Below are positions 15,740 to 24,057 of a DNA stretch of 64,000 nucleotides, piece after piece. The position numbers and the translations under genes were made by a program. Source of the DNA: a bacterium (GTDB lineage Bacteria; JAJVIF01); contig JAJVIF010000001.1 of NCBI GenBank assembly GCA_022072165.1, positions 1,425,353-1,489,352 on the forward strand. Direction: 5' to 3'. The notes beneath the pieces are model-generated. The model had not been told where the DNA came from, did no database searches, and saw nothing but the letters and a program-made list of their open reading frames with translations. Each line of letters begins with the position of its first letter. Position 1 is the stretch's first letter.

Positions 15740-18424
15740 TCAGGGCGTGAGCTGGAACCAGCGCGACCGGATCTCGTAGTTGCTGTCCGGGGCAGACAGA
15801 GGGCCACCAAAGCCGGACCGTTCATAGCAGACCACGTTGCGCTGCCGCACGACATCGATGATCAGATGCGGATACCGGACATCCGCCGCCGGGATGTCGG
15901 TATGGGCGCGGGTCGGGGCGACCAGTTCTGTGGTGAGGTCAGCCGACCGGGCAGCGAGGTAGATCTCATCAGCCGAGACACCGCGTCGCATGTACGCCAC
16001 GATCACCGCCCCACTCCCGGCGGCATCGACAATGACATCCGGCATCTGGCAGTCCGCCCCGGAGCTATCCACCAGCACGGGGGCGCTGAAGGCGGTGCCA
16101 GCGGCATCCCCACGAGCGATGTAGATGCGTCCCTGGTTGGAGTCATTCCCCAGCCAGCGTTCCCAGACCACCAGGGCACGTCCGGAGGAGTCGACAAAAA
16201 TGTTGGACTCACCGACATTGTCGGTACCCGAGTTAGAGATGTTGACTTCAGCCCCCACCACCGGACTGGTGGCAGGTGACGTGACTTTCACATACCGGAC
16301 ATCGTTCGTCCCAATGGGACCAGCGATGTAGCTGACATGGAGATTTCCCGTGAGGTCCGCGACCATCCCCTGATTCGTCTCGCCGTTGAGCCCGCCGCCT
16401 CCGTTGGCGTCCGGGGTGGCGATTTGGGTCCAGGTGGGAGTCGCTGCCTGGGCATTGGCGGTCCGGAAGAGGACCAGGCGGTTGTGATTCGGGCTCGAGG
16501 AGTAGGTGTCCCGGGCCAGGAGATATGCCCGATTGCCGGTGAGGTCGCTTAAGTCACCTGAGAGGATTGTGCCGGAGTAGGCCCCCGGCGACCCGACGAT
16601 ACTCCCGATCGCCCCATTCCAGGTCGTCAGACTGGGAGCGCTGTCGGTCCCCCGCAGCATCCCCAATGTTTCGGTGGGCGAAGAGCCCGAGGAGCCGACA
16701 ATCATCGGCTGGCTGACGGAGAGTGTGGGCAGGACACTCATGCTCAGGGAGTCGCTGACTCCCGTGGTCAGCGTGCCCAGGAAGGGCGTCGGAATCTGCA
16801 CGGGGGAACCCCAGGAATCGCCCCCATCGGTGGAACGGGAAACGAACCAGCTGTTGGGGCTCGCGTTCCAGCGGTAGAAGTAGTAGAGGTCGCCCTGGGG
16901 ATCTGCCGCCTGGATCCGCTTGTACTCGTAGGTGTACGTCCGGATGTCGCGGAAAGCCTGCGCGGGGTCCGCGTTGATCGGCACTTCCTGCGACTGAAAC
17001 GTGATGCCTGCCGGTGGTGCCACGACATCGGTAACTGTCACGGTAAAGGCCTGGTAGCGGACGGTCGGCAGGAGGGTGGTGCCCGGATTCGGGAGCGGCG
17101 CAGTGGAGGCCTCGCTGAGGACCTGCTGCAGGACCCCGGTCGGGCTGGTGTCGTCGCTGTCCTGGCTGTCGGTGATGCGAACCAGCCCCTTCACTTCGAC
17201 CGGAGCCCCGGTCACCGGGAACGAGTCGGTATTGGTGAGGTCACCGTTGATGACCGTGATGGGGTCGCCAGGGGTAATGGTCAGCCCCAGGGGGAAGGGC
17301 CCGCTGGCCTGGAGGTCGGGGAGGTCGGCGACCGCGTTGATGGGCGCGGAGTTTTCGGGAATTTGGCTCAAGTCGCTGTTGTTGGGCCAGGAAGCCGGAT
17401 CAATGACTGTCGCGCCGCCATCCCAGTCGAGGACCTCGCCCGTCAGGGGGACTGTCGCGGCCGGATCGTTATCCGGCAGCGTTCCGGTCACTGTCACAGT
17501 CAGGCGCTCCAGGTCGCCCGCGCCCTGCGGGAGGAGGTAGCGGAGGGCGGCAGGATTGCCCGGATCCGGGAGGCGGTTCGCCCGCTTTTGCGTGGCGGTC
17601 GTGCCGTTGCGCGGGTCCTGGTACTTCGCGACCACAATGACTCCCAGATTCACCAGATTCCCACTCCCCAGATCGAGGATGAGGTCCCGCTCGACATTGG
17701 CCCCCTGGGGGAAGACCCCATAGCCGGTCGGAGCCGACAGCGCCGTCCCCTGCCAGCCATCAGCGGTCGGGTTGTAGTTGCCGCCGGGGTTGCCGCTGTC
17801 GTAGCTGCCGACCATGACATAGGGGAAGGTATTGGCGGAGGAGACGCCGAAGCCTGCCGGATCAAAGAGAGGACCAGTGGTCCGGTAGCCATCAGCGTTG
17901 GTGACAAATCCATGATTGAGTGTCACGGCTCCATCAAAAAAGCTGTCAGTCCCTTCGGCGACCAGCACCAGATGCGTCTCGAAGACATGGAGATCGAGTC
18001 GTTTGGTCGCCGTAGCCGGACGGGTAGTATCGGTCGGGACCGCAAAGGGATGCGTGACCGTCACGGAGATCTTCAGTTCGTTGGGCGAGATGAGTTCGAT
18101 GCCGGACACCCGCAGATCCCGGGGCCCAAAGAAGGGCCGGATCGACAGGGCATAGGTGTCTCCTTGGCCGAAAGTGGTCGCACTGGCGGTGTGGACCGGC
18201 AGGAGGATCGCCTGCAGGGTTTCGGGGTCCAGCGACAGGGTCCAGGCTCCCAGCGCGGCCGTCAAGTTGCCCGTGGCATCGGCGATAGGCGGCGGCAGTG
18301 TGATCTTTTCTCCCGCGACCTGGGCGGGAGTGGTCGGGGAGGCGGCATCGCCACAGGAGGTAAGCAGCAGGGCTGTCGTGGCTGCAGCGAGCAGCGGGAG
18401 CGTGCGAAGGATGGATCGAGGCAT
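15740..18424 (-). CDS. Large HPF/NADGY-family lipoprotein with Asp-box C-terminus (paralogue 2)
   Basis: This 894-residue paralogue of the adjacent gene has a lipobox at LTSC (Cys24). The shared signature is plain: IRPFFGPRDLRVSGIEL, THPFAVPTDTT, KRLDLHVFE, TNADGYRTTGPLFDP, GWQGTALSAPTGYGVFPQGA and KYQDPRNG. The C-terminal half has STDGGDSWGSP, an Asp-box of sialidase-type propellers. The start at ATG 18424 follows AAGGA by 9 bases; the frame is open upstream but without a leader. The two genes are separated by 159 bases that include a terminator, so they look like a tandem duplication with separate promoters. Confidence 0.85.
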   Translation of the reverse strand: MPRSILRTLPLLAAATTALLLTSCGDAASPTTPAQVAGEKITLPPPIADATGNLTAALGAWTLSLDPETLQAILLPVHTASATTFGQGDTYALSIRPFFGPRDLRVSGIELISPNELKISVTVTHPFAVPTDTTRPATATKRLDLHVFETHLVLVAEGTDSFFDGAVTLNHGFVTNADGYRTTGPLFDPAGFGVSSANTFPYVMVGSYDSGNPGGNYNPTADGWQGTALSAPTGYGVFPQGANVERDLILDLGSGNLVNLGVIVVAKYQDPRNGTTATQKRANRLPDPGNPAALRYLLPQGAGDLERLTVTVTGTLPDNDPAATVPLTGEVLDWDGGATVIDPASWPNNSDLSQIPENSAPINAVADLPDLQASGPFPLGLTITPGDPITVINGDLTNTDSFPVTGAPVEVKGLVRITDSQDSDDTSPTGVLQQVLSEASTAPLPNPGTTLLPTVRYQAFTVTVTDVVAPPAGITFQSQEVPINADPAQAFRDIRTYTYEYKRIQAADPQGDLYYFYRWNASPNSWFVSRSTDGGDSWGSPVQIPTPFLGTLTTGVSDSLSMSVLPTLSVSQPMIVGSSGSSPTETLGMLRGTDSAPSLTTWNGAIGSIVGSPGAYSGTILSGDLSDLTGNRAYLLARDTYSSSPNHNRLVLFRTANAQAATPTWTQIATPDANGGGGLNGETNQGMVADLTGNLHVSYIAGPIGTNDVRYVKVTSPATSPVVGAEVNISNSGTDNVGESNIFVDSSGRALVVWERWLGNDSNQGRIYIARGDAAGTAFSAPVLVDSSGADCQMPDVIVDAAGSGAVIVAYMRRGVSADEIYLAARSADLTTELVAPTRAHTDIPAADVRYPHLIIDVVRQRNVVCYERSGFGGPLSAPDSNYEIRSRWFQLTP

Positions 18425-18562
18425 CGGCGGAGTCCTTCCCTTGTGGGCAGCAGATGGGCGACACCGGGGGTGTGCGGAGCAGGGTGGGTCGGGACAGAAC
18501 CCCCGGATGGCGAAAAGCATCCTATGCTATGGGAGACTCTGCAACTCCCGGGAGGGCTCGTC

Positions 18563-19207
18563 ATGTCGACTTTACTGACCCGCATCGCGTGTGTCGCGCT
18601 GCTGCTCCTGACCAGCGGGAGCCTGACGCTCGCACAGGCCGCTGAGAGCGGACTGCGATTTACGGTCGAGGTGAGCTCGAACATGGCTCCGGCCGCGACA
18701 CGGGTCACGACGTCCATGCAGGATGGGCTGGTCCGGACCGACACCACTACGGGATCGGAGACGACAGTCGCAATCATTCGCGACAACAAGACCTACCTGC
18801 TGGAGCCTGCCCTCGAACTGGCGCAGGTGACGCCTGTCAGGAAGCCGGGAGCCGGAGTCCCGGCAGCGCAACAAAAGTACTGGGGGCTGGTGGATCCGTT
18901 GCAGGTCGCGCCACCGCAGCTGCCAGCGCTCTTTCGGACGCTGGGAGCCCGGTCGCTCGGGAAAGACAAGCTCGAGGGCGTGGAAGTCGAGGCCTGGGTT
19001 CTCAGCATCCCCGCCGACGTGAATTTTCCCCTCGACAATCTCCGGCTCTATGTCAATACGGAAAATGGGATGCCCTTGCGACTCGACTACCAGCGCGACA
19101 AAGACGAGCAGGTGCAGGTGAAGTTCCTGAGCATCGAGACCGATGCCACCTTCGCGCCGGGGATTTTCGAGATCCCCGCGGCGTATCGCCTGGTGGAATA
19201 CGAGTGA
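18563..19207 (+). CDS. Exported protein, possible LolA-like or DUF4412-type fold
   Basis: This 214-residue protein has a Sec-type signal peptide (MSTLLTRIACVALLLL, cleavage likely after AQA). The mature part has alternating strands (YLLEPALELAQV, VEAWVLSIP, LRLYVNTENGMPLRLDYQ). This pattern resembles LolA/DUF4412 proteins, which read out lipid or metal adducts, but I cannot confirm the family. GGGAGG lies 8 bases before the ATG. The gene is divergent from paralogue 2, and a TATGCT-like box near 18522 may be its promoter. Frames extending upstream of 18563 are antisense to the lipoprotein. Confidence 0.65.
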   Translation: MSTLLTRIACVALLLLTSGSLTLAQAAESGLRFTVEVSSNMAPAATRVTTSMQDGLVRTDTTTGSETTVAIIRDNKTYLLEPALELAQVTPVRKPGAGVPAAQQKYWGLVDPLQVAPPQLPALFRTLGARSLGKDKLEGVEVEAWVLSIPADVNFPLDNLRLYVNTENGMPLRLDYQRDKDEQVQVKFLSIETDATFAPGIFEIPAAYRLVEYE

Positions 19208-19252
19208 TAGTCCGTGCGATTGATCGGCGCAGGGACATCTGAACTCGACGAT

Positions 19253-20455
19253 TTATGTTGGCTCCGGGACGTAGCGCACGGCGAGGTCGTCTCCCAGCGG
19301 GACCACATCGGTACGACAGAGGCGCGGCGCTCCCCCGAGTCGGCGCGACCCCTTCCCTACCATCCATGACGGCGCACTTTCCCCTCCGAGGAGCACCGGC
19401 GCCTGGATATGCAGCAGCTCATCCCAAAGTCCCTGCTCCAGGATCGGTGTCAGGAGCTGCCCACCTCCTTCGATCAGCAGATGGTTGAGTCCGGCATGCA
19501 TGAGTGCCTGCAGCACCGCCTGCGCCTCGAGGCCTGCGCGATTCGCCTTCGCGAACAGGACCCGGACGCCCAGCATCTCCAGTGTCCGGAGGACTGGGAC
19601 TGGCGCCGACTTACGAGTCACCACCATCACCGGGAGTTCCCGGGCGGTTTGGAAGAGGCGGTACTTGGCCGGCTCGAAGGCGAGCTGCCCGGAGACCACG
19701 ATCCGGACCGGTGTCCGCGAAGTGGCGGCGGCATAGGGAATGAGTCCGGCGGGCCAAGCGACCGCGGCGTGGGCGTAGTCATCCCAGCGCGTGGTGAGGC
19801 GGGGGTTGTCGGCCGTGAGGGTCCGGGCTCCAATGACGATCCCATCGACGGTGGCGCGGAGCTGATGCACCAGCCAGTGCGCTTCGGGACCCGAAAGTCC
19901 GGCGGACTCACCTGCGGACGTGGCGAGACGACCATCGGCGGAAGTCGCGACTTTGATGGTCACATACGGCAACTGACGGGTATGGACTTTGATGAACGCC
20001 CGATTCAGGTGCATCGCCTCTTGTTTGAGGAGCCCCCAGCGCAGAATCAACCCCGCCTGCAGTAATTGCTCATAGCCCACTCCGGCGTTCTGCGGGTTGG
20101 GGTCTTTCATGCACATCACCACTTTGGTGACATGCGCATCGATGAGGGCCTGAGTGCAGGGACCCGTGCGACCGGTGGTGCCACAGGGCTCGAGGGTGAT
20201 GTAAGCAGTCGCGCCTGCCGCCTTTCGTCCGGCCTGTCGCAGGGCGACCACTTCGGCATGATCCCGTTCGGCGAAACGATGAGCGCCTTCGCCCACGATC
20301 TCGCCATGTTTCACCAGAACGCAGCCGACCATGGGATTCGGGCTGGTGAGTCCGACCGTGGCTGCCGCGAGGTCCAGCGCTCTGCGGAGATACGGGACAT
20401 CATCGGGATGGAGGATGTCGAGATCCGGCAGCGATGAGGCGGCTCCGGTCGGCAT
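19253..20455 (-). CDS. ribD: Bifunctional diaminohydroxyphosphoribosylaminopyrimidine deaminase / reductase
   Basis: RibD performs the second and third steps of riboflavin synthesis. The deaminase domain shows the zinc motif DHAEVVAL and the second ligand site PCGTTGRTGPC. The reductase domain begins at IKVATSADGRLA and contains RIVVSG and LIEGGGQLL. At 400 residues the length is close to that of other RibD proteins. The start at ATG 20455 lies 2 bases after the rhodanese stop, which suggests co-expression. An open frame upstream has no coding character. Confidence 0.93.
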   Translation of the reverse strand: MPTGAASSLPDLDILHPDDVPYLRRALDLAAATVGLTSPNPMVGCVLVKHGEIVGEGAHRFAERDHAEVVALRQAGRKAAGATAYITLEPCGTTGRTGPCTQALIDAHVTKVVMCMKDPNPQNAGVGYEQLLQAGLILRWGLLKQEAMHLNRAFIKVHTRQLPYVTIKVATSADGRLATSAGESAGLSGPEAHWLVHQLRATVDGIVIGARTLTADNPRLTTRWDDYAHAAVAWPAGLIPYAAATSRTPVRIVVSGQLAFEPAKYRLFQTARELPVMVVTRKSAPVPVLRTLEMLGVRVLFAKANRAGLEAQAVLQALMHAGLNHLLIEGGGQLLTPILEQGLWDELLHIQAPVLLGGESAPSWMVGKGSRRLGGAPRLCRTDVVPLGDDLAVRYVPEPT

Positions 20456-20457
20456 GG

Positions 20458-20877
20458 TTAGTCGGATTTGCGGGCGTTCCAGGCCGACATCCCGCCAGCC
20501 AGCGAATGGACCTGCTCGAAGCCGTGCGATGAGAGGAGATAGGCGGCATCGAGAGACCGCATTCCCATCGCACAGATGGTGATGTAGTGCTTTTCGGGCT
20601 CCAGGTCCCGGACCATGATGCCGAGTTCCGACAGGGGGATGTTGATCGCTCCCGGTACCGATCCGCTGTTGAATTCCCACATCTCGCGGACATCAATCAG
20701 CTTCAGGGAGTCGTCATCGGCGGCCAGGAGCGCCGCCAGTTCGTCGGCGGTCAACTGATGTGCTGAGGCGTCCCAGGCATCGCTGGGCGGAGCGGAGGAC
20801 TCGGCTTCCGGCTCCGGATCCACGGCAGAGTCGGTCGCAGGCTTGCCGCGTCCCAGGAGTTTGTCGAAGAGTCCCAT
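20458..20877 (-). CDS. Rhodanese-domain protein
   Basis: This 139-residue protein has a charged, Pro-rich N-terminal linker of about 45 residues and one rhodanese domain: LIDVREMWEF, INIPLSEL, and the active-site loop CAMGMRS with its cysteine. Single-domain rhodaneses of this kind move sulfane sulfur; the acceptor is unknown. The gene overlaps nothing and sits 2 bases upstream of ribD on the same strand. Confidence 0.88.
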   Translation of the reverse strand: MGLFDKLLGRGKPATDSAVDPEPEAESSAPPSDAWDASAHQLTADELAALLAADDDSLKLIDVREMWEFNSGSVPGAINIPLSELGIMVRDLEPEKHYITICAMGMRSLDAAYLLSSHGFEQVHSLAGGMSAWNARKSD

Positions 20878-21008
20878 GCTGTCATGCCCCCCACAGGTGT
20901 GATGTCTGCTGTCGTTCGACTGGTACTGGCGCTTTCTATAATCCCGGGAACGTACCGCTCCGCCGGATTGCCAGCGGCATTGTAGCCGCGAGTCAGGATG
21001 CCCCCATC

Positions 21009-21329
21009 ATGCAGGAACAGGATGCCCTGTACCCCGTCTGCATTTTTGTCTGCACCAACAATCGGGGAAACGCCGAAGGTGTGCGGGTGTCGTGTGGCGT
21101 CCACGGCGCGGAGGAAATCCGGATCGCGCTGAAGGCGGCCTGCAAGACGCATGGGGTCCAGGAGCGGGTGCGGGTCCATTCGTCGGGCTGTATGGAAGGC
21201 TGCGAGATCGGCCCCAATGTCCTGATCGAACCGGCCCATCGACTCTACTCCGGGGTGACGATGGCGGATGTCGACGACATCATTGCACGCCACGTTGCCA
21301 CGGAAGCGCTGCCTCCATCAACAGACTAG
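21009..21329 (+). CDS. Thioredoxin-like [2Fe-2S] ferredoxin
   Basis: This 106-residue protein matches the thioredoxin-fold 2Fe-2S ferredoxins (NuoE/Shethna-like). FVCTNNRG near residue 13, SCGVHG near 28, then VHSSGCMEGCEIGPNV and a final YSGVTMADVDDIIARH give the expected cluster cysteines. It carries electrons for an unknown partner. The start is set at ATG 21009, preceded by CAGGA at some distance; a consensus TATAAT lies about 66 bases upstream near 20936, which would give a leader. It is divergent from the rhodanese gene and convergent with the GNAT gene, which it overlaps by 4 bases. Confidence 0.8.
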   Translation: MQEQDALYPVCIFVCTNNRGNAEGVRVSCGVHGAEEIRIALKAACKTHGVQERVRVHSSGCMEGCEIGPNVLIEPAHRLYSGVTMADVDDIIARHVATEALPPSTD

Positions 21330-21868
21330 CCCGTCCACTCCGATCGCAGGAGTCCATAAACACATTCATCCACCCGGACGCCCTGAATGAGGAAGTGCTG
21401 CCGCAGGGTCCCCTCCAGGCGCATCCCGTTCCGTTCCGCCACTTGTCGTGAGGCCGCATTCTCCACATGAATGAGGGCATAGAGACGCTGTAATCGACTG
21501 TTCGAGAAGACTTCCCGAATCAGCAGTTGCACGGCCGCAGTCCCCCACCCGACTCCTTGCCAGGCTTCGCCGATCCCCCAGGCAAGTTCACCAGTCAGCA
21601 TCCGCCAGTTCGCATCTTTGAGGGCAACAGTCCCGATCAGCCAGGTGCCATCCAGTTCCACCATCCAGCGAAAGTCCGAGCGGGACTCATCGCGACAATC
21701 GGATCCCAATCCGGAGAGCCGCGTGGCGAGTTCCGAGACATCGATGGGGTCTACCGGATTGTGACGCTGGGTCGAGGCTTCCTGTCGCCAGGCGTACCAG
21801 AGAGGCGCGTGGTCGGGGAGGACCGGGATCAGCCGAAGCCGATCCGTGGGCGGGGGCGTCTCAGGCAC
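21326..21868 (-). CDS. GNAT-family N-acetyltransferase (RimJ/RimL-like)
   Basis: This protein of about 180 residues fits the RimJ/RimL subgroup: TDRLRLIPV at the start, then the acetyl-CoA-binding region GIGEAWQGVGWGTAAVQLLI, the LQRLYALIHVENAASRQVAERNGMRLEG block, and VYGLLRSEW at the end. The acceptor may be a protein N-terminus or a small amine. The start is uncertain: GTG 21868 overlaps the upp stop by 8 bases and gives the usual N-terminus, while ATG 21898 would add ten residues. Translational coupling to upp is likely. Confidence 0.85.
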   Translation of the reverse strand: MPETPPPTDRLRLIPVLPDHAPLWYAWRQEASTQRHNPVDPIDVSELATRLSGLGSDCRDESRSDFRWMVELDGTWLIGTVALKDANWRMLTGELAWGIGEAWQGVGWGTAAVQLLIREVFSNSRLQRLYALIHVENAASRQVAERNGMRLEGTLRQHFLIQGVRVDECVYGLLRSEWTG

Positions 21869-22541
21869 CAGTCGTGTTGTAAAGCCGATCTCCGGCATCG
21901 CCCAGCCCCGGCAGGATGTACCCCACCTGGTTGAGCTGGGTATCGACCGCCGCCGTAAAGATAGGGACATCCGGATGGGTCGCCTCGAGATGGGCGATCC
22001 CCTCCGGCGCGCTGATGATGCAGGCGAACTTGAGATGTCGCGGAGCTTGCCCCTGGTCGCGTCCCCACGCTTTCACGACATCGAGGGTCGCCGCCGCCGA
22101 GCCGCCGGTGGCGAGCATGGGGTCCACCACGATGACGGTCTCTGGTGGGGTGGCCCGGTCGAGCTTGTTGTAGTAGGTGACCGGCATCAGGGTTTCTTCA
22201 TTGCGGTAGATCCCCAGATGCCAGATTTCGGCCGACGGCAGAAGGGTGAGGACCGGTTCGATGAAGCCGAGTCCGGCCCGGAGGATCGGTACCACCCCGA
22301 CTCGCCCGGCCAGGACCTCACCCGTGGTGGCCTGGAGCGGTGTCTGGACCGGCACTGACGTCGTGGGGAGGTCCCGGGTCGCTTCCAGCAGCAGGCCGAT
22401 GGCGATCTGGCGGGCGGCATTCCGGAACGCGGCGGAGTCCGTGGTCTGGTCCCGCAGCGCGACGAGGGCCTGGGCCATGACTGGGTGGGTCACGATAGTC
22501 AGCAGCGGATGGGTGACAGCGGGGGGCGATACCTGGCTCAT
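21861..22541 (-). CDS. upp: Uracil phosphoribosyltransferase
   Basis: Upp salvages uracil to UMP with PRPP. The 226-residue protein has the PRPP loop VVDPMLATGGS, the uracil-contacting VGYILPGLGDAGDRLY tail, VGVVPILRAG and the ending NTTGA, all diagnostic. The start ATG 22541 is preceded on the minus strand by TATCAT, 6 bases away, with no Shine-Dalgarno. The open frame upstream of this Met crosses the tRNA-Gly terminator and is not coding. Confidence 0.95.
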   Translation of the reverse strand: MSQVSPPAVTHPLLTIVTHPVMAQALVALRDQTTDSAAFRNAARQIAIGLLLEATRDLPTTSVPVQTPLQATTGEVLAGRVGVVPILRAGLGFIEPVLTLLPSAEIWHLGIYRNEETLMPVTYYNKLDRATPPETVIVVDPMLATGGSAAATLDVVKAWGRDQGQAPRHLKFACIISAPEGIAHLEATHPDVPIFTAAVDTQLNQVGYILPGLGDAGDRLYNTTGA

Positions 22542-22547
22542 GGGGGG

Positions 22548-22553
22548 ATGATA
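22548..22553 (-). promoter_or_regulatory. Leaderless -10 box of upp
   Basis: The minus strand reads TATCAT, ending 6 bases before the upp ATG. The tRNA-Gly terminator lies just upstream of it, so upp needs its own promoter. Confidence 0.6.
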
Positions 22554-22571
22554 GTCCGAAGGCGAGGAGTG

Positions 22572-22608
22572 AAAAAATCGAAGCGCCCCCCGGGGAGTCC
22601 GGGGGGCG
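22572..22608 (-). terminator. Rho-independent terminator of tRNA-Gly
   Basis: On the minus strand a GC-rich stem (CGCCCCCCGG/CCGGGGGGCG type, 22584-22608) is followed after CTTCGA by six T residues (22572-22577). It separates the tRNA transcript from upp. Confidence 0.85.
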
Positions 22609-22615
22609 AATCTAT

Positions 22616-22690
22616 TGGAGCGGAAGACGGGATTTGAACCCGCAACCCTCAGCTTGGGAAGCTGATGCGCTACCATTGCGCCACTTCCGC
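22616..22690 (-). tRNA. tRNA-Gly (CCC)
   Basis: The acceptor stem is GCGGAAG (22690-22684) with CTTCCGC (22626-22620). The anticodon loop reads TTCCCAA, giving anticodon CCC. The T arm GCGGG-TTCAAAT-CCCGT is intact, and CCA is encoded at 22616-22618. Confidence 0.95.
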
Positions 22691-22755
22691 GTTGCGAGTT
22701 CCTATCTTAGCAAATCTGCCCCTGTGCCCCAATACCGTAAGCCGGTTGAAGTCCG

Positions 22756-22761
22756 TACAAT
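22756..22761 (+). promoter_or_regulatory. Leaderless -10 box
   Basis: TACAAT ends 9 bases before ATG 22771, or 6 before an in-frame TTG at 22768. Confidence 0.55.
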
Positions 22762-22770
22762 CCCACCTTG

Positions 22771-23556
22771 ATGAAGGAAACTCTCGGCTACCGGGTGCAG
22801 TACGGCATCGCTCCTTCCCGGTCGACCAGTCTGGGGCAGTGGATGCTGGCGGTCACGGGCGTGGTCGCGCTGCTGGCGTGGTATGGCACTACGGCAGGCT
22901 GGTTCGGACCCCGTCCGCCAGCCGACCTCCCGGCTGCCACCGACCTGCCCCTCCCCACGCCTGCAACTCCTCCCGCCAGTTCCGGGAACCCCCAGTCGCT
23001 GCCCCTGCCTGATCCCGGCGCGGAGACCGAAATCCTGAGTTACTTCCCGTTGGGAGCAGGTCATCGCTGGGATTTCGCCCAGGAAGTCCAGGTTCCCGGA
23101 GCCCCACCAACGGCTGACCGGGGGATGAGCTTCGAGGTGACCGCGGTCGACTGGAACCACGATCGGGCAACCTGGGAATGTCGGCTGGGCCAGGAGACGC
23201 TCTACTACTACATTACCGGCGACGACCTGATTGCTTCACGCGCGCCGGCATCCGCCGGGCTCGTGCAACTGCGGTCGCCCCTGACCCAGGGCGCGACCTG
23301 GGAGGACCCGCCGGGGAAACTCCGCTGGCGGGTCGAGCGGACCAGCGTGCCGGTAATGTTGCCATTGGGGACGTTCAGCTGCCTTGAGTTGCAGAAGGAG
23401 CCGCTGACAGGAGATGGCGGTACGGAGACGCTGTTCTATGCGCCGGGAGTCGGACTCGTGAAGCAGATCACGCTGGAGCCCTCGGGGGCGCGTCGGACCT
23501 ACACGCTGGTGAGCTATGCCATCGGCGGGACTCAGGTCCCGCAACCCACCGACTAA
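22771..23556 (+). CDS. Membrane-anchored protein of unknown function
   Basis: This 261-residue protein has one membrane helix (residues 24-42, WMLAVTGVVALLAWYG), then a Pro-rich linker of about 40 residues, then a soluble domain starting YFPLGAGHRWDF. That phrase recurs in exported bacterial proteins of unknown role. The rest is beta-rich with paired LGxxETLYY and TETLFYAPGVGLV strands. No enzyme motif is visible. It is leaderless by position of TACAAT. A TTG three bases before the ATG is an alternative start. The next gene is convergent. Confidence 0.65.
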   Translation: MKETLGYRVQYGIAPSRSTSLGQWMLAVTGVVALLAWYGTTAGWFGPRPPADLPAATDLPLPTPATPPASSGNPQSLPLPDPGAETEILSYFPLGAGHRWDFAQEVQVPGAPPTADRGMSFEVTAVDWNHDRATWECRLGQETLYYYITGDDLIASRAPASAGLVQLRSPLTQGATWEDPPGKLRWRVERTSVPVMLPLGTFSCLELQKEPLTGDGGTETLFYAPGVGLVKQITLEPSGARRTYTLVSYAIGGTQVPQPTD

Positions 23557-23560
23557 AATC

Positions 23561-23589
23561 GGGGTCCCGGTCAACCGGGAGGTCGACCC
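23561..23589. terminator. Hairpin between convergent genes
   Basis: TCCCGG-TCAA-CCGGGA (23565-23580), with GGGTC/GACCC flanks, lies in the 38-base gap between two converging stops. No T tract is present. Confidence 0.35.
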
Positions 23590-23594
23590 TCCAG

Positions 23595-23888
23595 TCAGCT
23601 TATCTGTTCTGTGGCAGCTGCATCCTGCTCGGCGCGGTAGACCGCCGCGAGAAGTTCCGCCACCACTTCGTACATCTCCGCCGGAATCTCGCCGCCGACC
23701 GGAACCTGCACCAGCACCTGCGCCAGCGCTGCATCACGCCGGACTTCCAGTCCATGCTCCGCTGCGAGGGCAAGAATCTGCTCTGCCAGTGCGCCGCGAC
23801 CACTGGCGACTACCCGGGGTGCCCGGTCCCGCTCCTGGTCGTAGCGCAGGGCTGCCGCGAGTTTTGGTGGGTCCGGCAGGGTGCTCAT
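23595..23888 (-). CDS. Stand-alone FlhB C-terminal-like protein (FlhX/EscU-like)
   Basis: This 97-residue protein matches the cytoplasmic tail of flagellar FlhB and of type III EscU/YscU proteins: RYDQERDRAPRVVASGRG, ILALAAEHGLEVRRD, and IPAEMYEVVAELLAAVYRAEQ. The autocleaving NPTH loop and the membrane half of FlhB are absent. Such short homologues occur alongside flagellar systems in several phyla, but no flagellar gene lies in this window. The start ATG 23888 has GATACT on the minus strand, 7 bases away. An upstream ATG at 23912 is less likely. Confidence 0.8.
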   Translation of the reverse strand: MSTLPDPPKLAAALRYDQERDRAPRVVASGRGALAEQILALAAEHGLEVRRDAALAQVLVQVPVGGEIPAEMYEVVAELLAAVYRAEQDAAATEQIS

Positions 23889-23895
23889 GCCCCCG

Positions 23896-23901
23896 AGTAT
23901 C
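23896..23901 (-). promoter_or_regulatory. Leaderless -10 box
   Basis: The minus strand reads GATACT, 7 bases before ATG 23888. Confidence 0.5.
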
Positions 23902-24057
23902 GGACATCCCATCGGCCTCTGTGTTTAGTGGTGCGTGTTACACTCTCTTTAAAAGCCCTTAACAGGCACAGTGCACCATGCTGACAGCAGCCGGGACGCC
24001 CCATCTGTTCCCATCCAGCGGGTGCAGTCCCGAATTCACGCCACCGAGGTTCACACG

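Noticed and set aside
17363..18562. Long open frame upstream of the exported protein at 18563, which would extend it by about 400 residues
   Set aside because: It is antisense to lipoprotein paralogue 2, whose signal peptide, family motifs and codon pattern are clear. A signal peptide begins at ATG 18563 with a good ribosome binding site.
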